This document shows, piece after piece, positions 16,510-26,742 of a DNA stretch of 58,961 bases (positions within the stretch are counted from its first letter, which is position 1; each line of letters begins with the position of its first letter). The DNA lies in assembly GCF_014203545.1 (NCBI RefSeq), contig NZ_JACHJG010000022.1, forward strand, positions 1-58,961, given 5' to 3'. A model generated the notes under the pieces. It saw only the letters and a program-made list of their open reading frames with translations, searched no databases and was not told the DNA's origin. The stretch comes from Streptomyces netropsis. GTDB lineage: Bacteria > Actinomycetota > Actinomycetes > Streptomycetales > Streptomycetaceae. The translations under genes were made by a program, and so were the position numbers.

Positions 16510-17655
16510 CTACGCGCGGCTCCGGACCCGCCTGAAGATCACCACGCCCGCCGCTGCCGCCACGGCCGCCCCGCCCGTGCCCGCGCCGACGATCAGCGCC
16601 GTGCGGTCGGGACCGTCGTCCGGGGACTTGGGCGCGGATCCGGCGACGACGAGGTGGCCGGTCCTCTTCACCCGGCCGTGGTGGCTGACCACGGTGACGG
16701 GGTAGCGGCCGGATTCCAGGTCGGTCCGGATGCGGGCCGGGCCGAAGTAGCGCGGGTCGTCGCCGTCGCCCGCCTTGCTGTCGTCGCGCTCCAACGGCAC
16801 CGCGCGTTCGAACGCCGGGGAGGTCGCGGTCAGCCGGCCCTCCTCGCCCGGATCGGGTGACTCGTCGCTCCACAGCACGTTGACCGAACCGCCGGCCGCT
16901 ATCTTCGCCCCGGACCTGCGGGCGTCCTCCGGCCGGTCCTTGTCGGCGAAGAAGGCGGGGCCGCGCGCCTTGCCCACGTAGTCGCTGTCGCCGGGCCGGG
17001 CGGCGCGGACCACGAGCTCCTTGTTCTGGACGGTCCGGCCGTCCGCGCCCGTCAGCTCCACCTTGTACGTACCGTCCTTCGCGTCGGTCGGCAGCCGTAC
17101 GAGCGCGGAGAACATCCGGGGGTTGTTCCAGTCGGCGCCCTTCGGGTCGTGGGCCAGCCGGACCGGGGCGGGGAAGGCCGGGGAACGCACCGTGAAGGCC
17201 TCGCCGGTCTCGCCGGGATAGAGGTCGTCGAACGATATTCCCAGCTGCTCGCCGGGCCGCAGCTCGTCGCCCGGCGTGGTCACATGGAACGTCGGCCGTT
17301 CCGAGGGCTTGACCTCCACCTGGTCCCTCGCCACGACCTTGCCGTCCGCCCTGATCTTGAGCGGGTACGTACCGGGCGGAGTGGACATCTCGACGGCGAG
17401 CCGCGCGTGGTGAGTGCCGTCCGAGGGCGCCAGCCGGAACGACCGGGCGAAGACCGGCGAGGTGACGGTGACGTCCGCGCCCGCCCGGATGCCCCGGACG
17501 TCGATGTCGATCAATTCGCCGGGGCGGTTGTCGAAAGTGCCGTTGATCAGCAGGTTCACCCCGCCGCCCGGTCCGTCGTCGGCCACCGCGAGGCCGGCCG
17601 TCGGCCACATCAACCCCACACCCACCACGGCCACCGCCGCCCGAGTCCACTTCAC
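16510..17655 (-). CDS. Secreted, C-terminally membrane-anchored protein with Ig-like repeats
   Basis: 381 aa. Signal peptide (about 1-27, cleaved near LAVA-DDG), three beta-sandwich-like repeats of about 100 residues with similar FTV/FERA...P phrasing (SPVFARSFRLAP, SPAFPAPVRLAHD, SPAFERAVPLERD), and a terminal membrane helix at 355-375 followed by RRVRSRA. It is probably displayed outside the cell. GTG 17655 has AGGGGG six bases upstream and is preferred to ATG 17676. No enzymatic motif. Confidence 0.7.
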   Translation of the reverse strand: MKWTRAAVAVVGVGLMWPTAGLAVADDGPGGGVNLLINGTFDNRPGELIDIDVRGIRAGADVTVTSPVFARSFRLAPSDGTHHARLAVEMSTPPGTYPLKIRADGKVVARDQVEVKPSERPTFHVTTPGDELRPGEQLGISFDDLYPGETGEAFTVRSPAFPAPVRLAHDPKGADWNNPRMFSALVRLPTDAKDGTYKVELTGADGRTVQNKELVVRAARPGDSDYVGKARGPAFFADKDRPEDARRSGAKIAAGGSVNVLWSDESPDPGEEGRLTATSPAFERAVPLERDDSKAGDGDDPRYFGPARIRTDLESGRYPVTVVSHHGRVKRTGHLVVAGSAPKSPDDGPDRTALIVGAGTGGAAVAAAAGVVIFRRVRSRA

Positions 17656-17790
17656 CGCACACCCCCTGTCGGTCAATGAGGAAGATGGCCACCCCGGCCC
17701 GATGGTTGCCCGGATCCGGCGGATGCTCCCGGGTTTGCGCAGGTGGCAACAGCGACTCGGGCCGACCCCTTAGGCCCACGGCCGGGCACG

Positions 17791-17831
17791 AAAAAAACCG
17801 TAGGCCCGCGACGGATGTCGCGGGCCTACGG
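17791..17831 (-). terminator. Rho-independent terminator of the tmRNA gene
   Basis: Perfect 15-bp stem (17798-17812 with 17817-17831), loop of four bases, followed in minus-strand direction by seven U (17797-17791). It lies 15 nt beyond the mature 3' end of ssrA. This is the only textbook terminator with a U tract in the window. Confidence 0.9.
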
Positions 17832-17846
17832 CTCACATGGGATGAG

Positions 17847-18213
17847 TGGAGATGGCGGGAATCGAACCCGCGTCCAACGGTGCAGAATCAGGGCTTCTCC
17901 GTGTGCAGTTCGCTGCGATTTTCTCGGCCCCGGCAATCACGCGAACAAGTCGCCGACGGGCCCAGCCACTGTTTGATTTCCTTCCAGACCCCGTGACCGG
18001 GTCTAGAAGTTTAGTTCCCTAGCTGATGCCAGGATCCGGGTCGGGAACAAGCCCGGGCTGACACTTCGCAAGTCGCTACTTAGGCAGCGAGGGCGAAGGA
18101 ATCGCGCTTGGTGTTGGCGATTATAGGTTGCGACATATGGTTTACGAGATCATTGCCGCTTCCTCGACACGCTTCCCCTGCTTCGACATCCGCTGTCGAA
18201 ACCGATCATCCCC
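17847..18213 (-). ncRNA. ssrA: tmRNA (transfer-messenger RNA)
   Basis: 367 nt. The 5' end GGGGAUG (18213-18207) pairs with CAUCUCC near the 3' end to form the acceptor stem; the T-arm GGUUCGAUUCC is intact; the discriminator A is at 17847 and CCA is not encoded. The tag frame at 18118-18080 encodes ANTKRDSFALAA then UAA. tmRNA rescues stalled ribosomes and marks the nascent chain for proteolysis together with SmpB, whose gene lies immediately upstream on the same strand. Confidence 0.97.
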
Positions 18214-18326
18214 ATGTTGATTTTTCAAAGTGCACACCCGGCACCACCCGGTGGTGTGCGATGCCCATCGTACGTGACCAACGCACGACGGTGCCAGCGT
18301 ATTCCCGGGGGCGGGCCCCGGGAGGG

Positions 18327-18824
18327 CTAGACCTTCGCCCGCTGACGCCTGCGCGCCGCGGCGATCGCGCGGTTCGACTCCCGCGTGTCCTGCTTCTCGC
18401 GCAGCGTCTGCCGCTTGTCGTACTCCTTCTTGCCCTTGGCGAGGGCGATCTCGACCTTGGCGCGGCCCTCCTTGAAGTAGATGGCCAGCGGCACGATCGT
18501 GTGACCCGTCTCCTGCGACTTGGAGTCGAGCTTGTCGATCTCGGCGCGGTGCAGCAGCAGCTTGCGCTTGCGGCGCGCGCTGTGATTGGTCCACGTCCCC
18601 TGGGTGTACTCGGGGATGTGGGCGTTGTGCAGCCACGCCTCGCCGCCGTCGATCTGCACAAAGCCGTCCACCAGCGAGGACCGGCCCTGGCGGAGCGACT
18701 TGACCTCGGTGCCCGTCAGCACCATGCCGCACTCGTAGGTGTCCAGAATGTGGTAATCGTGGCGCGCCTTCTTGTTCTGCGCGACCAGCTTGCGACCCGG
18801 AGTCTCTTTCTTCTGTTTAGCCAT
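18327..18824 (-). CDS. smpB: SsrA-binding protein SmpB
   Basis: 165 aa. Oligonucleotide-binding fold with the family signatures NKKARHDYHILDTYECGMVLTGTEVKSLR (in part) near residues 17-45 and GKKEYDKR near 135-142, and a basic C-terminal tail that enters the ribosomal mRNA channel. It binds tmRNA and delivers it to stalled ribosomes. Start ATG 18824. The ssrA gene follows 113 nt downstream on the same strand. The S41 protease stop lies 18 nt upstream, so these may be co-transcribed. Confidence 0.97.
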   Translation of the reverse strand: MAKQKKETPGRKLVAQNKKARHDYHILDTYECGMVLTGTEVKSLRQGRSSLVDGFVQIDGGEAWLHNAHIPEYTQGTWTNHSARRKRKLLLHRAEIDKLDSKSQETGHTIVPLAIYFKEGRAKVEIALAKGKKEYDKRQTLREKQDTRESNRAIAAARRRQRAKV

Positions 18825-18842
18825 AGCGCGGTCATTCTCGCA

Positions 18843-20081
18843 CTAGGACCCCACCCCGAGGCCACTCAATACTGTGCGGGCCCGCCGCTCGGCGTCACCA
18901 CGAACCACGAGGTCGGGGGTGATGCCCCGGCCGTCGACCGCCCGCCCGGCGGGGGTGCGGTAATGGCCGACGGTCAGCTCGGCCACCGAGCCGTCGGGGA
19001 GTCGGCTGGGCATCTGCACGGATCCCTTGCCGAAGGTGGACCCGCCGACGAGGACGGCCCGGCCCCGGTCCTGGAGGGCGCCGGCCAGCAGCTCGGCGGC
19101 GCTCATCGTGCCGCTGTCGACGAGGACGACCAGCGCCGGCCGGGTGTGACCGCCGGGCTCGGCCTGGAGCACGCGCTGCTCGCCGTGCACGTCATAGGTG
19201 GCGACGAGGCCGCCGTCGAGGAAGGCGGAGGCGGCGTCGACGGCCTCGGTGACCAGACCGCCGGAGTTGCCGCGCAGGTCCAGCAGGATGCCCTCACCGC
19301 GCTCGGCGGCCCGTACCGCCTGACGGACCCGCTCGCCGGTGCCCTTGGTGAAGGAGACGACCTTGATCCGGGTGGCGGGCGCCTCGTCGTCACGGAGCCG
19401 GTCGACGGTGACGCTCTCGGTGGTCAGCCGCTGCCGGTGCAGGGTGCGCTCCCAGCTGCGGTCCCCGCGCTGGAGGCCCAGGCGCACGGGCGTACCGGGC
19501 GCGGCCGCGGCCGCCCGGACCGAGGACTTCCCCGCGTCGCCGCCGGGCGCCTGACTGCCGGCGTCGCCCCGCAGCCGGGCGACGGTCTCGGTGACGGGAC
19601 GGCCGGTGATGTCCGCGCCGTCGACCGTGCGGACCCGGTCGCCGGGGCGGAGCCCGGCGCGCTCGGCGGGACTGCCGGGCTGGACCCCGTCGATCTCCGT
19701 CCCACCACCCGGCCCGCGCCGCGCGGAGAGACCGACACCGACGTACGCGCCGTCTAACGCGCGCTGGAAACCTTCGTACTCACGGGCGCTGTAGACCGCG
19801 CTCCAGCGGTCGCCGCTGCGGCTGACCACCTCGGCGGCGGCCTCCGAACCGGACTTGCCCTTCCGCGCGGCCTGCGCGGCGGCGGCCTCCACGGCCCGGC
19901 GGTCGACGGCCCTCGCGACCGTACGGGAGGACCGCCCGCCGGCGTGCTCGCCGCCGTCCTGCCGGTCCATTCCCCAGGAACCGGCTGTGGCACCGGCCGC
20001 GAGCACACTCGCGAAGACCAGTGTCAGAGCCGCCCCACGACGGACGCGGCGCGGCGGAACGAACATCGTCGGGCCGGGCAT
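18843..20081 (-). CDS. S41-family C-terminal processing peptidase (Ctp/Prc type)
   Basis: 412 aa. N-terminal signal/anchor (about 17-36), PDZ domain at about 112-215 (GVQPGSPAERAGLRPGDRV), protease core with catalytic Ser 327 in DSGTMSAAEL and Lys 352 in STFGKGS. It cleaves exported proteins near their C-termini outside the membrane. A 20-residue Gly/Ala-rich insert (RGDAGSQAPGGDAGKSS) interrupts the PDZ. Start ATG 20081 is chosen just after the promoter region; ATG 20066 is possible. The ftsX-protease-smpB order is conserved in Streptomyces, suggesting a cell-wall or division role. Confidence 0.85.
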   Translation of the reverse strand: MPGPTMFVPPRRVRRGAALTLVFASVLAAGATAGSWGMDRQDGGEHAGGRSSRTVARAVDRRAVEAAAAQAARKGKSGSEAAAEVVSRSGDRWSAVYSAREYEGFQRALDGAYVGVGLSARRGPGGGTEIDGVQPGSPAERAGLRPGDRVRTVDGADITGRPVTETVARLRGDAGSQAPGGDAGKSSVRAAAAAPGTPVRLGLQRGDRSWERTLHRQRLTTESVTVDRLRDDEAPATRIKVVSFTKGTGERVRQAVRAAERGEGILLDLRGNSGGLVTEAVDAASAFLDGGLVATYDVHGEQRVLQAEPGGHTRPALVVLVDSGTMSAAELLAGALQDRGRAVLVGGSTFGKGSVQMPSRLPDGSVAELTVGHYRTPAGRAVDGRGITPDLVVRGDAERRARTVLSGLGVGS

Positions 20082-20102
20082 GCGCGAGAGTCTAGGACAC
20101 GA

Positions 20103-20140
20103 GAGGGCGCCGTACGGGGAGTTGACCGCACGGCGCCCTC
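20103..20140 (-). terminator. Terminator hairpin after ftsX
   Basis: Perfect 11-bp stem, GAGGGCGCCGT (20103-20113) with 20130-20140, 16-base loop, 32 nt beyond the ftsX stop on the minus strand and just upstream of the S41 protease. No U tract. It separates ftsEX from the downstream genes. Confidence 0.65.
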
Positions 20141-20172
20141 GGCGCATGTCATGTGTGCTCGTGCCGCTCCGG

Positions 20173-21084
20173 CTACACCTTGAGGTACTTCCGCAGCGCG
20201 ACGAACGCGGCGAGCGCGGGCATCAGCAGGCCGATGGCGAGCACCAGCGGCAGCTTGGCGAGCACCGCGTCCCAGCCGATGAACTGGATCACGTCGACGT
20301 GGTGCGTGAGCCAGTTGTTCACCAGAAAGTACTGCCCGCAGACGAGCAGGACGCAGGCGAAACCCGCGCCGAGGAGCCCGGCGAAGGCCGCCTCCATGAT
20401 GAAGGGGATCTGGATGTAGATGCTGGACGCGCCGACCAGCCGCATGATGCCGGTCTCCCGGCGGCGGCTGAACGCCGAGACCCGGACCGTGTTGACGATC
20501 AGCATCAGCGCCACGACGAGCATCAGGCCCATCACGCCGAGCGCCGCGAGATTCATGCCGTTGAGGAGATTGAAGAGGTTCTCCAGCAGGGTCTTCTGGT
20601 CCTGCACCACCTGGACGCCGGGGCGCTGCGAGAAGGCGCTGGAGATGACCTTGTACTGGGAGGGGTCCTTGAGCTTGACCCGGAAGGACTCCTGCATCTG
20701 GTCCGGCGTCAGGGACCCGGCGATCGGGGATTTCCCGAACTGCTCCTTGTAGTGCTTGTACGCCTCGTCGCTCGTCTCGAACTGGACGCTCTGGACGACC
20801 CGCATCTTTTCCAGGTCGGCCTTGATCTGCTTCTTCTGGTCCTCGGTGGCCGCGCCCTTCACACAGGCGGGGTCCGACTCGGCGTCGACCTTGTTGCAGA
20901 GGAAGATCGAGACGTTGACCTTGTCGTACCAGTAGCCCTTCATCGTGCTGACCTGCTCGCGCATGAGCAGCGACCCGCCGAAGAGGGCGAGCGACAGGGC
21001 GACGGAGACGATGACCGCGAAGGTCATCGTGAGATTACGGCGGAGACCGACGCCGATCTCCGACAGGACGAACTGGGCGCGCAT
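20173..21084 (-). CDS. ftsX: Cell division protein FtsX
   Basis: 303 aa. One membrane helix at about 20-41, an extracytoplasmic domain (42-170) with a Cys pair (C64 and C74 region, FLCNKVDAESDPACVKG), then three more helices, the last ending at the C-terminus: the standard FtsX topology. With FtsE it forms an ABC-type complex that activates peptidoglycan hydrolases through its extracellular loop. The gene starts nine bases after the ftsE stop. In actinobacteria the partner hydrolases are RipC-like; none is encoded here. Confidence 0.95.
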   Translation of the reverse strand: MRAQFVLSEIGVGLRRNLTMTFAVIVSVALSLALFGGSLLMREQVSTMKGYWYDKVNVSIFLCNKVDAESDPACVKGAATEDQKKQIKADLEKMRVVQSVQFETSDEAYKHYKEQFGKSPIAGSLTPDQMQESFRVKLKDPSQYKVISSAFSQRPGVQVVQDQKTLLENLFNLLNGMNLAALGVMGLMLVVALMLIVNTVRVSAFSRRRETGIMRLVGASSIYIQIPFIMEAAFAGLLGAGFACVLLVCGQYFLVNNWLTHHVDVIQFIGWDAVLAKLPLVLAIGLLMPALAAFVALRKYLKV

Positions 21085-21093
21085 GGCGTCCTT

Positions 21094-21783
21094 TCAGTGC
21101 TGGTAGCCGTAGACGCCGCGCGACTGGTCGCGCACGAGCCGGCCCTTTTCCAATTCGATGACGCGCTTGCGCATCTGGTCCACGATCTGCTGGTCGTGCG
21201 TGGCCATGATGACGGTCGTCCCGGTCCGGTTGATCCGGTCCAGCAGCTTCATGATGCCGACGGAGGTCTGCGGGTCGAGATTGCCGGTCGGTTCGTCGGC
21301 GATCAGCAGCATCGGCCGGTTGACGAACGCGCGAGCGATGGCCACGCGCTGCTGTTCACCACCGGACAGCTCGCCGGGCATCCGGTCCTCCTTGCCGCCG
21401 AGGCCCACCAGATCGAGGACCTGCGGCACACCCTTGCGGATCTCACCGCGCGGCTTGCCGATGACCTCGAGGGCGAAGGCGACGTTCTCGCCGACCGTCT
21501 TGTTGGGCAGCAGCCGGAAGTCCTGGAACACGGTGCCCAACTGGCGGCGCATCTGCGGCACTTTCCAGTTGGAGAGCCGGGCGAGGTCCTTGCCGAGCAC
21601 ATGGACCTGACCGTGGCTGGCCCGCTCCTCACGCAGCAGCAGCCGCAGGAAGGTGGATTTGCCCGAACCCGAGGAACCGACGAGGAAGACGAACTCGCCT
21701 TTCTCGATCTCCAGCGAGACGTCGCGGAGCGCCGGACGGTTCTGCTTCGGGTAGGACTTGGAGACGTTGTCGAATCGGATCAC
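21094..21783 (-). CDS. ftsE: Cell division ATP-binding protein FtsE
   Basis: 229 aa from GTG 21783; the frame extends upstream without a stop, but the conserved start IRFDNVSKSYP fixes this codon. Walker A GSSGSGKST at 36-44, signature LSGGEQQR at 139-146, Walker B LLIADEP at 159-165, H-loop in MATHDQQ. It provides ATPase power to FtsX. First gene of the ftsEX operon; a 276-nt region separates it from the divergent zinc-ribbon protein at 22060. Confidence 0.95.
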   Translation of the reverse strand: MIRFDNVSKSYPKQNRPALRDVSLEIEKGEFVFLVGSSGSGKSTFLRLLLREERASHGQVHVLGKDLARLSNWKVPQMRRQLGTVFQDFRLLPNKTVGENVAFALEVIGKPRGEIRKGVPQVLDLVGLGGKEDRMPGELSGGEQQRVAIARAFVNRPMLLIADEPTGNLDPQTSVGIMKLLDRINRTGTTVIMATHDQQIVDQMRKRVIELEKGRLVRDQSRGVYGYQH

Positions 21784-22059
21784 GAGTGCACCACGCGTCG
21801 ACCTGGATAGTGGCACGGAACACCGCGCGCGCGGCTCCCGTCGGTGTGCGTGACCATACGCGAACCACCACCGCACGCGCAGTCGGCATCCGGGGTTGGC
21901 GCGTTTATTACCGACACCATCGGGGACAAAACGAGGACATTTGGGCCCCGTTTTGCGCTGCGCGCGAGCAGTCGCGCCGAACGGCGGGAAAGCTGGCACA
22001 GTGGTAAGGGGAACCACACGGGTATCCCGCGCGTTGGACGTGCCGGAGGAGGAGATCGC

Positions 22060-22254
22060 ATGACATGCGACCGACTGGTGTGCGCCAGCTGCGCGGGCCG
22101 GGTCAGCGAGGGCAGGTGCCCGGTCTGCCGGGCCAGCCGACAGCGGCTTGAGCAGCAGGAAGGCGCGTTCGCCGCGCTGACGCCCGCCACACTGATCGCG
22201 CTGCTGGTGGCGCTCGTCGCGGTGGCCCTGGTCGCCCACGGACTCGCCGCGTAA
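22060..22254 (+). CDS. Small zinc-ribbon, single-pass membrane protein
   Basis: 64 aa. C8-x2-C11 and C20-x2-C23 (CASC, CPVC) give a rubredoxin-like zinc knuckle; residues 41-62 are a hydrophobic helix (LIALLVALVAVALVAHGLAA). ATG 22060 has a very strong ribosome site (GGAGGAGGAG). Divergent from ftsE and conserved in position beside ftsEX/prfB in Streptomyces as far as I recall; function unknown. It ends at a strong hairpin. Confidence 0.75.
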   Translation: MTCDRLVCASCAGRVSEGRCPVCRASRQRLEQQEGAFAALTPATLIALLVALVAVALVAHGLAA

Positions 22255-22352
22255 CCACCCGACCACGCTCGACGACCGGCGTACGGACGGAGCGTATGCG
22301 CATCCTCACGCGGACGTAACCCCCGCGGAGCACGAAGACTCACCGTAGACAT

Positions 22353-22392
22353 GACGAAGGCCCGGAGCGTTCGCCCGCTCCGGGCCTTCGTC
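22353..22392. terminator. Strong bidirectional terminator hairpin
   Basis: Perfect 17-bp stem (22353-22369 with 22376-22392) around a six-base loop, between the convergent zinc-ribbon and LAQTG-protein genes. No T tract, but the stem is the longest perfect one in the window outside ssrA. Confidence 0.8.
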
Positions 22393-22415
22393 GTGTCATC
22401 GCACGCGGTACCCGA

Positions 22416-23465
22416 TCAGGCCGCGGTGTTCCGGTTGACCAGGCGCGGCAGCATCCGGAAGCCGATGCCACCGGCGATCATCGTCGCGGCGCCGATCATC
22501 AGGTAGGACGTCTGTCCGGCACCGGTCTGGGCCAGCTGCTCCTTCGGCTTGGCCTGCTGCACGGGCTTGGAGCCGCCGCCGTCGGTGCTGGTGCCGCAGT
22601 TGGAGTCCGTGTCCACCGGGCACGTGGTGGCGTCGTCGCCCTTGCCGCTGCCGCCGGTGGCGGAGCCGCTGTGGTCGTCGTCGCCGCCGGTGGAGCCGCC
22701 GGTGGTGGTGCCGTCGTCGTCTCCGCCGGTGGTGCCGCCGGTCGTGGTGCTGCCGCCGGTCGAGCCCTCGGAGGTCGAGCCACCGCTGGTGGAGCCCTCG
22801 GAGGTCGAGCCACCGCTGGTCGAACCGCCGGAGGTCGAGCCGCCGGAGGTCGAGCTGCCACCGGTCGTGGTGCCGCCGCTGGTCGAGCCCTCGGAGGTGG
22901 AACCACCGCTGGTGGAGCCACCGGAAGTGGAGCCACCACTGGTCGAACCACCGGAGGTCGAGCCACCGGAGGTGGAGCCGCCACTCGTCGAGCCGCCGGA
23001 GGTCGAGCCGCCACTCGTCGAGCCGCCGCTGGTGCTGCCGCCGCTGGTCGAACCCTCGGAGGTCGTGCCACCGGTGGTGGTGCCGCCCTCCGACGTGCCA
23101 CCGGTCGTCGTGCCACCGGTCGTCGTGCCGCCGGTGGTGGTGCCGCCCTCGGTCGTGCCACCGGTGGTCGTGCCACCCGTGGTGGTGCCGCCCTCCGACG
23201 TGCCCCCGGTGGTCGTGCCACCCGTGGTCGTACCGCCGGTGGTGGGCGGCTGCGTCGGCTGCGGGATCTCGGTCGGGTCGACGGTCGGGTCGACCGTGGG
23301 CTCGACGGTCGGGTCGGCGCCTACGGTCGCCTTCACCCCGATGCCACCGACCTGGACGTCCACCCCGGCGGCCGATGCCGCGCCGGCGGCGGTCAGCGAA
23401 GCGCCGGCCACGATCACCGCACCGGCAGCTATTCGCGCGACGCGCAGTCGCGTGTTCTTCGTCAT
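22416..23465 (-). CDS. Secreted Thr/Ser-Gly repeat protein with LAQTG sortase-type sorting signal
   Basis: 349 aa. Signal peptide 1-33 (ASAAG cleavage), short valine-rich stretch, TVDPTVDPTEIPQPTQPP linker, then about 150 residues of TTGG, STSGG and STSEGS tandem repeats, a small segment with two cysteines (TCPVDTDSNCG), and a C-terminal cell-wall signal: LAQTG at 311-315, a hydrophobic helix, and RMLPRLVNRN. The LAxTG motif suits Streptomyces class E sortases. Predicted surface stalk or adhesive fibre. ATG 23465 preferred to an earlier in-frame ATG because it starts the signal peptide. It lies between ftsE and prfB. Confidence 0.75.
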   Translation of the reverse strand: MTKNTRLRVARIAAGAVIVAGASLTAAGAASAAGVDVQVGGIGVKATVGADPTVEPTVDPTVDPTEIPQPTQPPTTGGTTTGGTTTGGTSEGGTTTGGTTTGGTTEGGTTTGGTTTGGTTTGGTSEGGTTTGGTTSEGSTSGGSTSGGSTSGGSTSGGSTSGGSTSGGSTSGGSTSGGSTSGGSTSGGSTSEGSTSGGTTTGGSSTSGGSTSGGSTSGGSTSEGSTSGGSTSEGSTGGSTTTGGTTGGDDDGTTTGGSTGGDDDHSGSATGGSGKGDDATTCPVDTDSNCGTSTDGGGSKPVQQAKPKEQLAQTGAGQTSYLMIGAATMIAGGIGFRMLPRLVNRNTAA

Positions 23466-23687
23466 CTGCCTGCTACCCCCAGTAGCTGAACTCGTCATTG
23501 GAGCAGCTCTTCACGGGGCCATGGCGCCCTGGGGATCACGCGTAGCTCAACCGGCCGTACCAGCCGGGCCGCTCGCCCCCCGCCACACGCGCCCCAGTGA
23601 TACGCATGCCGAACGCCACCCTTCATAGTTTTCAGGGTGGCGTCAAGGCAGTTAAGGGCGTGATGTCCGACTATGTCGGCGGTTGGG

Positions 23688-24794
23688 CTACTTCTCCTGC
23701 TGCTTGCGCCAGCGGATACCGGCCTCGAGGAAGCCGTCGATGTCGCCGTCGAGCACGGAGGTGGGGTTGCCGACCTCGAACTCGGTACGCAGGTCCTTCA
23801 CCATCTGATACGGGTGCAGGACGTACGAACGCATCTGGTTGCCCCAGGAGCTGCCGCCGTCACCCTTGAGGGCGTCCATCTTGGCGCGCTCCTCCTGGCG
23901 CTGACGCTCAAGGAGCTTGGCCTGGAGGACGTTCATCGCGGTCGCCTTGTTCTGGATCTGCGAGCGCTCGTTCTGGCAGGAGACGACGATGCCGGTCGGC
24001 AGGTGGGTCAGCCGGACCGCGGAGTCGGTGGTGTTGACGCCCTGGCCGCCGGGGCCGGAGGAGCGGTAGACGTCCACGCGCAGGTCGGACTCGTCGATCT
24101 CGACGTGGTCGGTCTGCTCGACGACCGGCAGCACCTCGACGCCCGCGAAGGATGTCTGGCGGCGTCCCTGGTTGTCGAAGGGCGAGATGCGCACGAGGCG
24201 GTGGGTGCCCTGCTCGACGGAGAGCGTGCCGTAGGCGTACGGGACCTGGACGGCGAAGGTGGTCGACTTGATGCCGGCCTCTTCCGCGTACGAGGTTTCG
24301 TAGACCTCCGTCTTGTAACCGTGGCGCTCGGCCCAGCGCAGGTACATGCGCTGCAGGCGCTCGGCGAAGTCGGAGGCGTCGACGCCGCCGGCCTCGGCAC
24401 GGATGTTGACCAGCGCCTCACGGGAGTCGTACTCGCCGGAGAGGAGGGTACGGACCTCCATCTCGTCCAGCGCCTTGCGGACCGCGGTCAGCTCGGACTC
24501 GGCCTCGGCGAGGGTGTCCGCGTCGTCCTCGGCCTCGGCGAGCTCGAAGAGCACCGCGAGGTCGTCGATGCGGCCGCGCAGCGCCTCGGTCTTGCGCAGC
24601 TCCGCCTGGAGGTGCGACAGCTGGCTGGTGATCTTCTGGGCCGCGTCCGGGTCGTCCCACAGGGACGGGGCCGCCGCCTGCTCCTCGAGCACGGCGATGT
24701 CGGCCCTCATCTTGTCGAGGTCCAGGACGGCCTCGATCGACCCCATGGTCGAGGAGAGGGACTTCAGCTCTTCGGATACATCAACGACTGCCAC
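23688..24794 (-). CDS. prfB: Peptide chain release factor 2
   Basis: 368 aa. SPF stop-codon recognition motif in ISPFDNQGRRQ and the catalytic GGQ motif in SGPGGQGVNTTDSAVR. Recognises UGA and UAA and triggers peptide release. The frame is continuous from GTG 24794, so the autoregulatory +1 frameshift of E. coli prfB is absent. Upstream lies a 413-nt region before pkaB, which is on the same strand. Confidence 0.97.
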   Translation of the reverse strand: MAVVDVSEELKSLSSTMGSIEAVLDLDKMRADIAVLEEQAAAPSLWDDPDAAQKITSQLSHLQAELRKTEALRGRIDDLAVLFELAEAEDDADTLAEAESELTAVRKALDEMEVRTLLSGEYDSREALVNIRAEAGGVDASDFAERLQRMYLRWAERHGYKTEVYETSYAEEAGIKSTTFAVQVPYAYGTLSVEQGTHRLVRISPFDNQGRRQTSFAGVEVLPVVEQTDHVEIDESDLRVDVYRSSGPGGQGVNTTDSAVRLTHLPTGIVVSCQNERSQIQNKATAMNVLQAKLLERQRQEERAKMDALKGDGGSSWGNQMRSYVLHPYQMVKDLRTEFEVGNPTSVLDGDIDGFLEAGIRWRKQQEK

Positions 24795-25207
24795 GCACCC
24801 AGCCTAACGGCTGCGCCGGGCTGCACGGCCCGAAGGTCGGCGCCGAAGATCTCCGGGGCGGGTATTTCCGGGCCGCGGCCGAGTGTTTCCGGGCCATAAA
24901 GGCCGCAAAGGCCATAAAGAAGGAGGGGGCGCCCCCGTATCCCGGGCGGCGGCGGGCGCTGGTCGCATGGGCGGCGCTCGCGTGGGCAGCGCCGTTCCCT
25001 CCGGCCCGGATCCGGCCGCCGGGCCACCGCCGTGGCGGCTCCGCCGCCCGGTCCGACACCGGCACCTGGTCCCCCGACTCCGGGTCCGGGCTCAGGCCGA
25101 TCCCAGCGGGCTCGCCGGTCCCCACAGCCACCGGCACCGGGACATGGTGCCCCGCCTCAGAGGCCGGGCTCCGGCTGACGCCGACGGGCTCGGCCCGGGG
25201 CCGCGAG
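24795..25207. repeat. Intergenic region with imperfect direct repeats
   Basis: 413 nt between pkaB and prfB with no supported gene. Two imperfect copies of a roughly 60-nt sequence begin near 25057 and 25130 (both open CACCGGCACC and end GGGCTCG), about 73 nt apart. Nearer prfB, GGCCATAAA occurs twice (about 24893-24919) with a related GGCCGCAAA between; this AT-richer patch on the minus strand is the likely prfB promoter region. Confidence 0.4.
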
Positions 25208-26527
<1,320 letters not shown>

Positions 26528-26699
26528 GACTCTTCGGCTTCCTTTCCTGGTCCTCCGACCCCCGACAAGGGCGCGTTGGCGACAAAGCTACGCGGCTGAA
26601 GGGATGTTAGGGGCACCGATCTGTGCCGACCGCCGCTTCTGCGGCAGAAAACACCCTTCAGATGTCGACAAGTCTCCAAGATCGTGCCGGAGACGGGGC

Positions 26700-26723
26700 G
26701 GCCGGGGGCGACTGCCCCCGGCC
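26700..26723 (-). terminator. Terminator hairpin after pkaA
   Basis: Perfect 10-bp stem GGCCGGGGGC-GACT-GCCCCCGGCC, 19 nt beyond the pkaA stop on the minus strand. No U tract. pkaB starts about 170 nt further on, so it probably has its own promoter. Confidence 0.6.
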
Positions 26724-26742
26724 GACAGGTGACCTGGCCGGG

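Noticed and set aside
23688..24794. Programmed frameshift in prfB
   Set aside because: The frame is open from GTG to stop with all motifs present, so no frameshift is needed.
24781..25137. A 118-codon minus-strand frame between pkaB and prfB
   Set aside because: No ribosome site or recognisable domain; it runs over the prfB start and across imperfect repeats.
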